From positions 180,846,942 through 180,910,941 of the forward strand of contig CM022302.1 in NCBI GenBank assembly GCA_011799875.1: 64,000 nucleotides of DNA, given 5' to 3'. This DNA is from Thinopyrum elongatum (lineage: Eukaryota > Streptophyta > Magnoliopsida > Poales > Poaceae). Below, piece after piece: positions 12,790-25,360 of the stretch (positions are counted from its first letter, which is position 1; each line of letters begins with the position of its first letter). The notes beneath the pieces are model-generated. The model did no database searches and was not told the origin of the DNA. It saw only the letters and a list, made by a program, of their open reading frames with translations. The position numbers were made by a program, and so were the translations under genes.

Positions 12790-14412
12790 TCACACCGCGT
12801 GCCAGGCGAGGAGTTGGTGCTGGCACGCGCGGTGCCCAGCACTGTCTCTGGTCCCACTGACGCCCCGGATTGATGCAGATTTGTTAACGGGTGTCAGCCG
12901 CAGCGATCCTGAGGAGGATATGTCCCCCGGTTGTGGACACATGAAATGAGCCCCTGTAGACCCGATTTCTGCACTGTTTTGCTCACGATTTTCACCATTT
13001 TCTTTGCTGTGTTTTTCTGCATCATCACAAAGCTCATGCAAGGTATTATCATGAGCGTTAGTCAGTAGTTGATCATCAGAATAATTCCTCCCTTGATCTA
13101 AATTGGTGAGGTAAGGAGGTAAAAGAAGGATTTCTTCCTGAAGCAAGGCACCAGCATTGGGGTGCAGTTCTATGAAGGAGGATTTGGTTTCATCAAAAAT
13201 AACATCAAGAGATATGTAGACATGACCGGTGGACACATCAAGGCATTTGACACCTTTGTGTTGTGGACTATAACCAAGAAAGACACAATGTGTAGATCGA
13301 AACATAAGTTTGTGTTTGTTGTATGGTCTAAGGTTGGGCCAACAAGCACACCCAAAAATCATGATGTGTTGTGTAGTCGGGTTTGGTATGAAGGAGTCTT
13401 TCTACTGGAGTTTCATTATAAATAACACAACTATGTAGCATGTTGATGAGATGAACATCAGCAAGGAAAGCTTCATCCTAGAATTTTAGGGGCATGGAAG
13501 CTTTGGGTAGAAGGGCAAGACCAACTTCTATGATGTGCCTATGTTTTCGCTCAGCAAAACCGTTTTGTTGGTGAGCATAAGGGCATGACACATGATGGGA
13601 AATACCAATCATTTGGAAAAATGAGTTAAGTTTCTCATATTCCCCTCCCCAGTCAGATTGCAGAGCAATTATCTTGCTATCGAACTTTTGTTCAACGAGT
13701 GCTTGAAAATTGTGGAAAACTTGGAAGACATCAGATCTTTTCTTAAGAAGATAAATCCAAGAATATATGCTATAATCATCAATGAAACTCATATAATATG
13801 TGTGTCTACTAACAGAACTAGGGGCATGACCCCAAACATAAAAAAAATGAGTTGCAACGGTTTGGTAGTAATACTAGTAGAGATTGGATACGGCAACTGA
13901 TGGCTTTTAGCCTTTTGACATGAATCATAAATTGTTTCAATGCTACACTCACCAACATATGGGAGCTTATTTTTCCTAAGCACTCGTTCAACTAAAGAAA
14001 AGTATGCATGGCCTAATCGATCATGCCACCAGGACGAAGATAGTTTGGTGACACCACATGCTTGCTTATTGGATCTCCTAAGCTTGGGAATCAGCGGGTA
14101 AAGCCCTCGGACACATCTACCTCGATAGAGGGTTTTCTTTGTGGCCTGATTCTTGATCAAAAAGAAATAAGGGTGAAACTCAAGGTAAACATGATTGTCA
14201 ATGGCAATACGGTGAACTGATAGGAGATTCATAGAAGCACTAGGGACATGCTGAATTTTTCTAAGATGTATTTTGTGATGAGGGGTTTTTATAACTGAAT
14301 GACCAACATGCTGAATCCTCATACTTGCTCCATTTGCGGTGTGGATTTGTTCATGGTTGTGGTACTTATCCCACATAGTGACCTTCTCTAGCTCGCCAGT
14401 GATGTGATTCAT
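12790..14412 (-). pseudogene. Copia pre-integrase and integrase region
   Basis: From 14412 the frame reads the protease-distal zone and the GAG-pre-integrase motif (WWHDRLGHAYFSLVERVL). It then passes into the integrase core: SFIDDYSIYSWIYLL, QSDWGGEYEKL and QQNGFAERKHRHI supply the D, D and E of the DDE triad. A frameshift near 13790 splits the core. After it comes the familiar Copia block GYSPQHKGVKCLD at about 13270. A serine/proline-rich linker follows before the RT. Integrase would insert the cDNA into the genome. Confidence 0.87.
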
Positions 14413-15422
14413 GGCGCCGTTGTCGACATACCAGTTGGTATCGACTCCATAGGACCCCTCTGCTTCCCCGACAACTTTTTCACCCTGAGAAGAAGTGTCA
14501 TCATCCTCCTCAAACCTATACCAGCAATCTTTGGTGGAGTGACCCAGCTTGCCGCAGATCTGGCAGCGGATCGCATCAGGGCGGGAGTTTTTGTTGTTGG
14601 AGGAGTTGCGGCAACCCCTGTTGTTGGAGGAGGGGGCCGCCTGCCGATGTTGCTGCGAGGGTTGTTGTTGTGGTTGCCGTCGCCGCTCTTACCCTTGGTA
14701 GGTGGTGGTCCATAGTACCGCGAGGAGCCACCGCCATGGCCTCAAGCAGAAGCGTTGGCGGAGCTTTTGAAGCCGCCACCGGAGCCCGAGTAGAGGGCCG
14801 CCCTCTGATTGAAATTTCTCATCATGGCAAAGATCTCATCGAGGGAGGCAGGGACAGTTCGGGCGTCAAGAGAAGACACCAAGGGCAGGTACTCCATATC
14901 CTGCCCAGCGAGGATGTACGAGCCCAACTTGTCATGTTATAGGGGTTTGCCGCCAGTGGCGAGCTCATCCGCCAGTGCGTGCATGTGCGCAAAGTACGCG
15001 AAGACCGTCTGCTGCCCCTTCTACGTGTTGGCTAGTGCTATGTACATGTTGTTGACGCGGGCTACGGACTGCGGGGAGAACATGTTCGCCGGCGCAGCCC
15101 ATAGCTCATGGGCATGGGAGATTAAAGTGACCTGCACAAGCACTTCTTTTGATAGATTGTTAAGCAAGTATCAAAGTACCTACTGATCCTCCCTAACCCA
15201 GATCAGATGAAGTGGGTTCAACGACGTTTCTTCCTTCCCGTCCTTATCCCTGGTGGTAATCATCCGGATGGGCTCCAGCACGGTTCCATCAGCATAGCCA
15301 AAGAACCCTGCACCTCTGAGCTGGGGTGTGATCTGGGCATGCCAGAGCACATAGTTGCCCCAGGTGAGCTTCTCCATGATTTGGCCGGTGAGGATGTTCT
15401 GGCAAGCGCTGAAGGAAGACAT
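14404..15422 (-). pseudogene. Copia gag with CCHC zinc knuckle
   Basis: The start chosen is the Met at 15422 (MSSFSACQNILTGQ), a short distance after the PBS. The early block KLTWGNYVLWHAQITPQLRG is typical of Copia Gag, whose W-x-W-x-like motif opens the capsid domain. A Gly-rich linker follows. Near 14565-14510 there is a CCHC knuckle: CQICGKLGHSTKDC (C-x2-C-x4-H-x4-C). In-frame stops at 15180 and 14940, and one near 14742, inactivate it. The knuckle would bind element RNA. Confidence 0.85.
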
Positions 15423-15470
15423 GGTGGAGCTTTTTTGTGGAGATGGAAACCTAGATGTAATGGAAGAGAC

Positions 15471-15484
15471 CTGCTCTGATACCA
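15471..15484 (-). other. Primer binding site (initiator tRNA-Met)
   Basis: Immediately inside the 5' LTR the minus strand reads TGGTATCAGAGCAG. This is the standard plant Copia PBS, complementary to the 3' end of initiator tRNA-Met. It fixes the element's orientation and the inner LTR edge. Confidence 0.92.
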
Positions 15485-15750
15485 TGTGAAACTTCCGGTA
15501 AGTGTCGTACCGTATTGAGGGGCACGCCTTTGTGTTTATAGGCAGGGGCTTATCCCTAATACGCATACAAGCTGGTATGAGAGGATTACATCTTGAGGTA
15601 CAAGAAAGATATAGAGGGGATAGAGATAAGCTAGTTCAGTTACAAGAGGATCCTAGCTAATCTCCTAACAACCTACTCTATTCACAGCTGTGAGAGCATC
15701 TCAACGTGACAACCACATCTTGTGACATATGTGGTTTAACATACTCAACA
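15485..15750 (-). repeat. 5' LTR of the Copia element
   Basis: 266 bases. On the minus strand it starts TGTTGAGTATGTTAAACC and ends AAGTTTCACA. It pairs with 10504-10770. Confidence 0.9.
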
Positions 15751-15796
15751 CAGTGAGAAGAATCTATAATAATGTGGAAGAGCTCAAAGGAGACAC

Positions 15797-15881
15797 CTTG
15801 TAAAACGAACCAACTTCCTCATTAGCAAACCATCTTTTTTGTGATGGTAGTTGCAGAGCTCTCGCCCAACCGAGTCTTCAC
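15797..15881 (-). pseudogene. Upstream exon of the mitochondrial carrier-like gene
   Basis: This 85-base minus-strand exon follows TTTTGTTCAG and ends AAG before GTGTCT. Its first frame reads VKTRLGESSATTITKKMV. After a one-base shift it reads ANEEVGSFYK. Together these match the family block of plant dicarboxylate/tricarboxylate carriers, in which a KVRIQLGQGSA-type motif is followed by a KNEGVGAFYK-type motif. The next exon in the family starts GLSxGLL, which is present at 10389. The frameshift and the missing codons after VKTR show a dead copy. The intervening Copia element probably landed in the intron. Confidence 0.6.
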
Positions 15882-15908
15882 CTGAACAAAACAACAACGA
15901 TCAATTAA

Positions 15909-16143
15909 CACTACAAAAAAATACACTTCCATGATGATACGTGTTTGTCACAGTAGGTCGCGTTTTCTGTCATGCATGTACATCCATGACGATTTTATGA
16001 CAGAATCAAGATAGCCATACCTGTGCTGTCGTAGATGTGTTCCATGACAATACAAGAATTATCATCACAGAAGTGTCCACTTCCATGACGATAAATGGCA
16101 CATCATGGAAGTGTTTTCGTCAAGGGTAACCGACACGTGGCAT
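15909..16143 (+). repeat. CACTA-1 left terminal inverted repeat
   Basis: Begins CACTACAAAAAAATACACTT and contains many short CATGAC/GTCATG motifs on both strands. It closely matches the inverted right end of CACTA-2 (58929 to about 58690). The match continues after the retroelement insertion, at 23513 (CACCATAACGGG...). Confidence 0.88.
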
Positions 16144-17730
16144 TGATACGTCTCCAACGTATCTATAATTTTTTATTGTTCCACGCTATAATATTATCTT
16201 TTTTGGATATTTTATATGAATTAATATGCTATTTTATATTATTTTTGGTACTAACTTATTAACCCAGAGCCCAGTGCCAGTTTCTGTTTTTTTCCTTGCT
16301 TTTGAGTTTTACAGAAAAGGAATATCAAACAGAGTCCAAACAGAATAAAACTTTACGATGATTTTTCTTGGACCAGAAGACACACGTAGGACTTGGAGAG
16401 GAAGGCAGAAGAGTCCCGAAGGCTCCACAAGCCCTCAGGGCGCGCCCTGGGGGGTGCGCCTCCCTGGCTTGTGGGCACCATGGGAGTCCTCCAACCCTAA
16501 TCTTTGGCCTATAAATTCAGAAATATTCCCAAACGACCAGAGGCGTCCACCAAAATACTTCTCCACCGCCATAACCTTCTGTACCCGTGAGATCCCATCT
16601 TGGGGCCTTTTTCGGCATCCTGCCGGAGGGGGATTCGATCACGGAGGGCTTCTACATCAACTCTATTACCATTCCGATGAAGCGTGAGTAGTTTACAACA
16701 GACCTACGGGTCCATAGCTAGTAGCTAGATGGCTTCTTCTCTCTCTTAGATTCTCAATACCATGTTCTCCTCGATGTTCTTGGAGATCTATCCAATGTAA
16801 TATTCTTTTGTGGTGTGTTTGTCGAGATCCGATGAATTCTGGATTTATGATCAGATTATGTATAAATATTATTTGAATCTTCTCTGAATTCTTATATGCA
16901 TGATTTGATATCTTCGTATTTCTCTTCGAATTATCAGTTTGGTTTGGCCAACTAGATTGGTTCTTCTTGCAATGGGAGAGGTGCTTAGTTTTGGGTTCAA
17001 TCTTGCGGTGTCCTCACCCAGTGACAAAGTAGGGGTAGCGAGGCATGTTTTTGTATTGTTGCCATCGAGGGTAAAAAGATGGGGTTTTCATCATATTGCT
17101 TGAGTTTATCCCTCTACATCATGTCATCTTACTTAAGGCGTTACTCCGTTCTTTATGAACTTAATACTCTAGATGCATGCTGGATAGCGGTCGATCTATG
17201 GAGTAATAGTAGTAGATGCAAAATCGTTTCAGTCTACTTGACAAGGACGTGATGCCTATATGCATAATCATTGCCTTGGATATCGTCATAACTTTGCGCT
17301 TTTCTATCAATTGCTCGACAGTAATTGGTTCACCCACCGTATTATTTGACTTCAAGAGAGAAGCCTCTAGTGAAACCTATGGCCCCCGGGTCTATTTTCC
17401 ATCATATATTTTCAGATCTATAAACAAAAAAACCCAAAAATACCTCGCTGCGTTTTATTTACTTTACTTTGTTTTACAATTTAGTAATCTTTTATATCTA
17501 TCTCTATCAGATCTCACCTTTGCAAGTGACTGTGAAGGGATTGACAACCCCTTTATCGCGTTGGGTGCAAGTGTTTGATTGTTTGTGCAGGTGCATAGAT
17601 TGGGGACTTGCTTGTATCTCCTACTGGATTTGATACCTTGGTTCTTAACTGAGGGAAATACTTATCTCTACTTTGCTGCATCACCCTTTCATCTTCAAGG
17701 GAAAAACCAACGCAAGCTCAAGAAGTAGCA
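16144..17730 (+). repeat. 5' LTR of the Athila-like element
   Basis: 1587 bases, TG...CA, matching 21918-23507 nearly throughout. Contains TGGCCTATAAATTCAG near 16505 as a likely TATA region. Confidence 0.92.
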
Positions 17731-17741
17731 GGAAGAATTTT

Positions 17742-17759
17742 TGGCGCCGTTGCCGGGGA
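17742..17759 (+). other. Primer binding site (tRNA-Asp type)
   Basis: TGGCGCCGTTGCCGGGGA, 11 bases inside the 5' LTR. This is the tRNA-Asp type PBS described for Athila-group elements. Confidence 0.8.
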
Positions 17760-17967
17760 GATCTACATCAAGCCTACCAAGTACCCACCATAAACTCTCA
17801 TCTCTTGCATTACATTATTTGCCATTTTCCTCTCGTTTTCCTCACCCCCACTTCTAAAACGATTTTCAGAAAAATACAAAAAGATTTACCTTTTTATTTG
17901 CCCTTCTTTCGTTTGTCTTTTCGTTTGCTTTTCATTTGCTCATTTGCTAGATTGCTTGTTTGCCCTT

Positions 17968-19146
17968 ATGGCTCTACCCAAGAGCTTTGATCCTTACTAT
18001 AGGAAGTTGGAAGAAATTGAAAAAAATGCTAAGAGCTTCATGTCTTTACAATTTGAGCATAATAGTTTCTTTAGGAATGAGCTTAAAGAACAAAAAACTA
18101 TGATGGAGTACATTAATAAAGAGCTTGATGATATGTCCAAAGAATTTTATGGTTTTAAATCTCAATTTTCTCAACTTGAAAATTTAGTAGGCCAAATTTC
18201 CGATAAACAAACCACTTTGGTAAATAAGATGGCCGCTAAACCGGAATCTTGTGAAAATAATGATGAAGATCTTAAAGTGATTGGTGTGACTCCTATTGAA
18301 TCTTGGTTCTCCAATATAAATCTTGATAAAGATGGGACTGGAGATGAGTCAACTTTAGCTAGAAGGCGTGCCAATGATTCAGAGTTTTTAGATCTTAATG
18401 CAAAAATTGACAAAAGTGGGATTGGAGAGGTCAAAACTTTAAGTAGCAATGAACCCACTCTTTTGGATTTCAAGGATTTTAATTATGATAATTTTTCTTT
18501 GATAGATTGTATTTCCTTGTTGCAATCCAAGTTGAATTCTCCTCATGCTTATAATCAAAATAAAGCTTTTACTAAGCATATCGTTGATGCTATGATGAAA
18601 TCTTTTGAAGAAAAACTTGAGTTGGAAGTTTTTATCCCTAGAAAGCTTTATGATGAGTGAGAACCTACTATTAAGATTAAAATTAAAGATTATGAGTGCC
18701 ATGCTTTGTGTGATTTGGGTGCTAGCGTTTCCATGATTCGAAAAACTTTATGTGATGTGCTAGGTTTTCGTGAATTTGATGATTGTTCTTTAAATTTGCA
18801 TCTCGTGGATTCCACTATTAAGAAACATGTGGGAAGAATTAATGATGTTCTTATTGTTGCAAATAGGAATTATGTGCTCGTAGATTTCATTGTTCTTGAT
18901 ATAGATTGCAATCCTACATGTCCTATTATTCTTGGTAGACCTTTCCTTAGAACGATTGGTGCAATTATTGATATGAAAGAAGGAAACATTAGATTTCAAT
19001 TTCCGTTAAGGAAGGGCATGGAACACTTTCCAAGAAAGAAAATTAAGTTGCCATATGAATCTATTATGAGAGCTACTTATGGATTGCATACCAAAGATGA
19101 CAATACCTATATCTATGTTTTATGCCTAGCTAGGGGCGTTAAATAA
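17968..19146 (+). pseudogene. Athila-like gag C-terminal region and aspartic protease, split by one TGA
   Basis: The start chosen is Met at 17968 (MALPKSFDPYYRKLEEIEK); an earlier in-frame Met at 17944 gives eight more residues. The first 230 codons are Lys/Glu-rich and probably coiled-coil (around residues 10-90). A TGA at 18658-18660 is followed in the same frame by EPTIKIKIKDYECHALC and then a retropepsin-like domain with the DLGAS active-site motif and GRPFLRTIGAIIDMKEG. The frame ends with LARGVK and TAA at 19146. Removing the single stop would give one frame of about 392 codons. The stop may be a TGG-to-TGA mutation or a read-through signal; the sequence alone does not decide. The protease would cut the polyprotein. 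Confidence 0.8.
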
Positions 19147-21917
19147 TAGCGCTTGTTGGGACGCAACCCAATTTTATTTTTATGTTTTTTTTTTCTGTTT
19201 TTCAATAAATACACATTATTACCTCTGTAATGATTGTGTTTTGGTATTTTAATTAGTGTTTGAGTCAAGTAAGACCTTTGGGATGGCTTACAGTGATAGT
19301 TGATTTGATCTTGCTGAAAAACAGAAAATTTTGCGTCCAGTTGCAGAATTTTAATAATTCAAAGAGGTGACGAAAAACCCTGATTTTTTTACAAAAGGTT
19401 AATATACAAATTTCCTATGGTATCCTATGTTTTCAGAATTTTTAGAGTTACATAATTATTAGAGCAATTCAGATCTTCGCAGACTGTTCTGTTTTTGACA
19501 GATTCTGTATTCTATGTGTTGTTTGCTTATTTTAATGAATCTATCGGTAGTATCGGGGGGGTATGAACCATGGAGAAGTTGGAATACAGTAGAAATTACA
19601 CCAATATAAATAAAGAATGAGTTCACAACAGTACCAAAAAGTGGTGATTTATTTTCTTATACTAACGGATCTCATGAGTTTTTTGTTGAGTTTTGTGTTG
19701 TGAAGTTTTCAAGTTTTGGGTAAAGATTTGATGGACTATGGAATAAGGAGTGGCAAGATCCTAAGATTGGGCATGCCCAAGGCACCCCAAGGTAATATTC
19801 AAAGACAACCAAGCATCTAAGCTTGGGGATGCCCCGGATGGCATCCCCTCTTTCGTCTTCGTCTATCGGTAAATTTACTTGAGGCTATATTTTTATTCAC
19901 CACATGATATGTGTTTTGCTTGGAGCGTCTTGTATGATATGAGTCTTTGGTTTTTAGTTTGCCAAAATCATCCTTGCTGTACACACATTTTGAGAGGGAC
20001 ACGCATGAATCATGAATTTATTAGAATACTCTATGTGCTTCACTTATATCTTTTGAGCTAGGCAATTTTGCTCTAGTACTTCACTTATATCTTTTTAGAG
20101 CATGGCGGTGGCTTTATTTTATAGAAATTTTTGAACTCTCTTGCTTCACTTATATTATTTTGAGGGTCTCTCTAAAAATCATGGTAATTTGCATAGGTTA
20201 TGAATTTAGTCCTAATATGATGGGCATCCAAGAGGGATATAATAAAAAACTTTCATATAAAGAGCATTGAATACTATGAGAAGTTTGATTCCTTATGATT
20301 GTTTTGAGATATAAAGATGATGATATTAGAGTCATGCTAGTGAGTAATTATGAATTGGTAGAAATACTTGTGTTAAAGTTTGTGATTCCCGTAGCATGCA
20401 CGTATGGTGAACCGTTATGTGATGAAGTCGGAGCATGATTTATTTATTGATTGTCTTCCTTATGAGTGGCGGTCGGGGACGAGCGATGGTCTTTTCCTAC
20501 CAATCTATCCCCCTAGGAGCATGCGTGTAGTACTTTGTTTCGATAGCTAATAAACTTTTGCAATAAGTATGTGAGTTCTTTTATGACTAATGTTGAGTCC
20601 ATGGATTATACGCACTCTCACCCTTCCACCATTGCTAGCCTCTCTAGTACCGCGCAACTTTCGCTGGTGCACTACACCCACCACATACCCTTCCTCAAAA
20701 CAGCCACCATACCTACCTATTATGGCATTTCCATAGCCATTATGAGATATATTGCCATGCAACTTCCACCGTTCCGTTTTATTATGACACGCTCCATCAT
20801 TGTCATATTGCTTTGCATGATCGTAACATAGCTAACATGATGTTTTCATGGCTTGTCCGTTTTTTTATGTCATTGCTATGCTAGATCGTTGCACATCCCG
20901 GTACACCGCCGGAGGCATTCATATAGAGTCATATTTTTGTTCTAAGTATCGAGTTGTAATTTTTTAGTTGTAAGTAAATAAAAGTGTGATGATCATCATT
21001 ATTAGAGCATTGTCCCATGTGAGGAATGGATGATGGAAGCTATGATTCCCTCACAAGTTGGGATGAGTCTCCGGACTTTACAAAAAATAAAAGAGGCCAA
21101 AGAAGCCCAAATAAAAAAAGAAAAAAATGAGAGAAGGGGCAATGCTACTATCCTTTTACCACACTTGTGCTTCAAAGTAGCACCATGATCTTCATGATAG
21201 AGAGTCTCCTATGTTGTCACTTTCATATACTAGTGGGAATTTTTCATTATAGAACTTGGCTTGTATATTCCAATGAAGGGCTTCCTCAAATTTCCCTAGG
21301 TCTTCGTGAGCAAGCGAGTTGGATGCACACCCACTTAGTTTCTTTTGAGCTTTCATAAACTTATAGCTCTAGTGCATCCATTGTATGGTAATCCCTACTC
21401 ACTCACATTGATATCTATTGATGGGCATCTCCATAGCCCGTTGATACGCCTAGTTGATGTGAGACTGTCTCCTTCTTTTTGTCTTCTCCACAACCACCAT
21501 ATTCTATTCCACCTATAGTGCTATATCCATGCCTCACGCTCATGTATTGCGTGAAAGTTGAAAAAGTTTGAGAACATCAAAAGTATGAAAAAATTGCTTG
21601 GCTTGTCATCGGGGTTGTGCATGATTTAATACTTTATGTGATGAAGATGGAGCATAGCCAGACTATATGATTTTGTAGGGATAACTTTCTTTGGCCATGT
21701 TATTTTGAGAAGACATGATTGCTTTATTAGTATGCTTGAAGTATTATTGTTTTTATGCCAATATTAAACTTTTGTTTTGAATCTTATGGATCTGGATATT
21801 CATGCCACAATAAAGAAAATTACATGGATAAATATGTTAGGTAGCATTCTACATCAAAAAATTTGTTTTTATCATTTACCTACTCAAGGACGAGCAGGAA
21901 TTAAGCTTGCGGATGCT
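19147..21917 (+). other. Non-coding 3' part of the Athila-like element
   Basis: 2.8 kb with no recognisable coding domain. Short open frames are accidental. It ends with ATTAAGCTTGCGGATGCT just before the 3' LTR, which is in the position of a (weak) polypurine tract. The absence of pol makes this a long non-autonomous derivative. Confidence 0.75.
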
Positions 21918-23507
21918 TGATACGTCTCCAACGTATGTACAATTTTTTATTGGTCCATGCTATTATATTATCTGTTTTGGATGTTTTATATGCATTAATA
22001 TGCTATTTTATATTATTTTTGGGACTAACTTATTAACCTAGAGCCCAGTGCCAGTTTCTGTTTTTCCCTTGTTTTTGAATTTTACAGAAAAGGAATATCA
22101 AACGGAGTCCAAACGGAATAAAACTTTACGGTGATTTTTCTTGGACCAGAAGACACACGTAGGACTTGGAGAGGAAGGCAGAAGAGTCCTGAGGGCTCCA
22201 CAAGCCCTCAGGGCGCGCCCTAGGAGGGGCGCGCCTCCCTGGCTTGTGGGCCCCACGGGAGTCCTCCAACCCTAATCTTTGGCCTATAAATTCAGAAATA
22301 TTCCCAAACGACCAAAGGCGTCCACCAATATACTTTTCCGCTGCCGTAACCTTCTGTACCCGTGAGATCCCATCTTGGGGCCTTTTTGGCATCCTGCCAG
22401 AGGGGGATTCAATCACGGAGGGCTTCTACATCAACTCTATTGCCCATCCGATGAAGCGTGAGTAGTTTACAACGGACCTATGGGTCCATAGCTAGTAGCT
22501 AGATGGCTTCTTCTCTCTCTTTGATTCTCAATACCATGTTCTCCTCTATGTTCCTGGAGATCTATCCAATGTAATATTCTTTTGCGGTGTGTTTGTCGAG
22601 ATTCGATGAATTGTGGATTTTTGATCAGATTATCTATGAATATTATTTGAATCTTCTCTGAATTCTTATATGCATGATTTGATATCTTTGTATTTCTCTT
22701 GGAATTATCGGTTTGGTTTGGCCAACTAGATTGGTTCTTCTTGCAATGGGAGAGGTGCTTAGTTTTGGGTTCAATCTTGCGGTGTCCTCACCCAGTGACA
22801 AAGTAGGGGTAGCAAGGCATGTATTTGTATTATTGCCATCAAGGGTAAAAAGATGGGGTTTTCATCATATTGCTTGAGTTTATCCCTCTACGTCATATCA
22901 TCTTACTTAAGGCGTTACTCCGTTCTTTATGAACTTAATACTCTAGATGCATGCTGGATAGTAGTCGATCTGTAGAGTAATAGTAGTAGATGCAAAATCG
23001 TTTCTGTCTATTTGACACGGACGTGATGCCTATATGCATAATCATTGCCTTGGATATCATCATAACTTTGCGCTTTTCTATCAATTGCTCGACAGTAATT
23101 TGTTCACCCACCATATTATTTGCCTTCAAGAGAGAAGCCTCTAGTGAAACCTATGGCCCCCATGTCTATTTTCCATCATATATTTTCAGATCTATAAACC
23201 AAAAAACCCCAAAAATACCTTGCTGCGTTTTATTTACTTTTACTTTGTTTTACGTTTCAGTAATCTTTTATATCAATCTCTATCAGATCTCACCTTTGCA
23301 AGTGACCGTGAAGGGATTGACAACCCCTTTATCGCGTTGGGTGCAAGTATTTGATTGTTTGTGCAGGTGAATAGATTGGGGACTTGCTTGTATCTCCTAC
23401 TGGATTTGATACCTTGGTTCTTAACTGAGGGAAATACTTATCTCTACTTTGCTGCATCACCCTTTCCTCTTAAAGGGAAAAACCAACGCAAGCTCAAGAA
23501 GTAGCAG
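21918..23507 (+). repeat. 3' LTR of the Athila-like element
   Basis: 1590 bases, TGATACGTC to AGTAGCA, followed by the target duplication GGCAT at 23508-23512. Confidence 0.92.
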
Positions 23508-23512
23508 GCATC

Positions 23513-24690
23513 CACCATAACGGGCCGTCGTTAAGCTATAGGGTTCCGGTTTGCATCCGATAACCCATTAACATCCCGGACCAATGGGGATTTTCCACGT
23601 GTAAAATTCTCATTCACCGGAGGATCCATGTATCGGCTCAGCGTTGGGACAGATGTCATCCACTCATTGTACAGGAGGCGCAATGTGACACGTCGACATG
23701 TGGCAAGGCCCAACAGTGGCCCATTTAGGTGAAAGAGGTCGGCCCAGTTAAAATTAGTAGGCCAGCCCATATAGGGCCTACTTGTGTCTGGTCCATTTAG
23801 GCCCACGGCCCATATGAGATGTGTTAATTCGGCCCGTTAACGGCCCGTTAACTATTTGACACCATTGCAGCACATCGTCAGTTCGAGCCCGTTAACAGCC
23901 CGCTATATATTTGGGCTCAATATTGGCTCGACGTAGTTTCGGCCTGTTAACTACCCATTCAAGGGATGGGCCAATTTTCAGGATGTACGTCTTTTGCCTT
24001 TTAGCGTCCCATTCAAGTGTTGGGCCAATTCCCAGCCCGATGTATCTTTCAGCCTGTTAATGGCCCATAAAGGAGTTGGGCCATTTGAAGTCCGACCTGA
24101 GTTTTGAACTCTTAACGGCCCATGCTCTTCATGGTCCAATACCAGCCCGGTTTCTCTTTCGGCCTGCTAAAGGCCCACAACACAGTTGGGCCATATACAG
24201 TCCGACCTAGCATTCGGCTTCTTAGCGGCCCATGCTCTTCATGGTCCAATACCAGCCTGCTGTCTCTTTCGGCCTGCTAAAGGCCCACAATACAGTTGGG
24301 CCATATATAGCCTGACCTTATTATCGTCCTGTTAATGGCCCATGAAATCGAATGGTCCCACTTATTGCCCGCTTTGATTTTGGCCTTTTAACGACCCGAG
24401 AGGTAACTGGGCCAAGCATTAACTGTTGGCTCGTTTCAATTATAGTGGCCCAATAGAGCTTTCGGCCTGGTGACGGCCCATCAACTTATTGGGCCCGCTA
24501 AAGTTCGAACATGTCTTTAGGCCCAATTAGACAAAGTCGAATTCGGCCAAGCTATAATTTGAGCCCATTACAACAAGCATTTATGTACAGGACCAAAACC
24601 GATCAATCAAAGGCCCAAGAGAATTTTGGCCCTTGTGAGCCCATTAGGGAGGCCCTTTAAGGGCAATGAGCTGCTATCCTTCACAAAGGG
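23513..24690. repeat. CACTA-1 subterminal repeat array (GGCC-rich)
   Basis: Dozens of short motifs such as GGCCCGTTAAC, GTTGGGCCA, CGGCCTGTTAA and GGCCCATGA occur in both orientations over about 1.2 kb. Two near-identical 110-base units are at about 24115 and 24228 (TCTTCATGGTCCAATACCAG). Subterminal arrays of this kind are where CACTA transposase-associated proteins bind in the En/Spm system; binding here is inferred. The same array type lies at 57600-58480 in CACTA-2. Confidence 0.85.
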
Positions 24691-25360
24691 CCCGTGACAG
24701 TTCGTGCTAGCTATTAATTTCACTGCTTTTTTGGCTTCCTAGTGATTAGTTAGCTGGAATGCGAGGCGCACTATGCAAATATACGGCATACAAGAAAAAG
24801 CGTAGCACATCCAGCATATATTACAGGAAATTACATCCACTGGGTAATCAAAGATTGATGCTAGTGAAAATAAATGAACAGAACTTAACGGTCTACAACC
24901 TCACAATCTGCAACCTCAGCGCGGACGACGCCCATAAGCATGTGAGCAAGTTATTCCTTCTTTGCTACACTATCTCTGAAAACATTGAGCAGTTGTTGTT
25001 GCGCAAAAATGTGCACCTCTGATTCCTGCATGATTTCCATCATTGCTTCAGCCAGTAATTGGTTCACAAACATACATTTTTTCCGTTGGATTCGAGATAG
25101 AGGAAACTGAACAGATTGAGATGGCAATTTTGGCAGGCTTGTATTATTGATAGTGGAGAGTTTCTCGGCCACTACATCATAACATAAATTAGAAGGGGAA
25201 CCGAACAGATTAATTAAGAGTTATTGCCATATTACCCGCCCTAGATTTATTGGAAAGAAACCATGGGGTTGCCTTGCTATTTTCAGAGTTTGTCTTCTTA
25301 TCTTCAGTAGCCTGCAACAAATAACACACTAGCATTGCTATCATTGGCCATGTCAGATAA

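Larger units (their letters stand above)
10504..15750 (-). mobile_element. Degenerate Ty1/Copia retrotransposon (about 5.25 kb), both LTRs present
   Basis: Two similar 266-267 base LTRs flank a minus-strand gag-pol. The minus-strand order is LTR (15750-15485), PBS matching initiator tRNA-Met, gag, integrase, reverse transcriptase, RNase H, LTR (10770-10504). That order is diagnostic of Copia. Short LTRs and the RT sequence suggest the Ale-like group, but this is tentative. No matching 5-base target duplication is visible (TACTC on the left, CAGTG on the right), and the last four bases of the left LTR differ (GCTT instead of AACA), so one edge may be altered. The element sits between two exons of a carrier-like pseudogene. 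Confidence 0.9.
16144..23507 (+). mobile_element. Non-autonomous Athila-like gypsy element (7.36 kb), TSD GGCAT
   Basis: The two LTRs are 16144-17730 and 21918-23507 (about 1.59 kb each), TGATACGTCTCCAACGTAT to AAGAAGTAGCA. The 5-base duplication GGCAT flanks it at 16139-16143 and 23508-23512. The PBS fits tRNA-Asp, as in Athila-type elements. Only a Gag-like and a protease-like segment are present inside; there is no reverse transcriptase or integrase, so it would need help from a related autonomous element. LTRs differ by visible scattered substitutions, so the insertion is not recent. It is inserted in the CACTA-1 terminal repeat. Confidence 0.93.
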
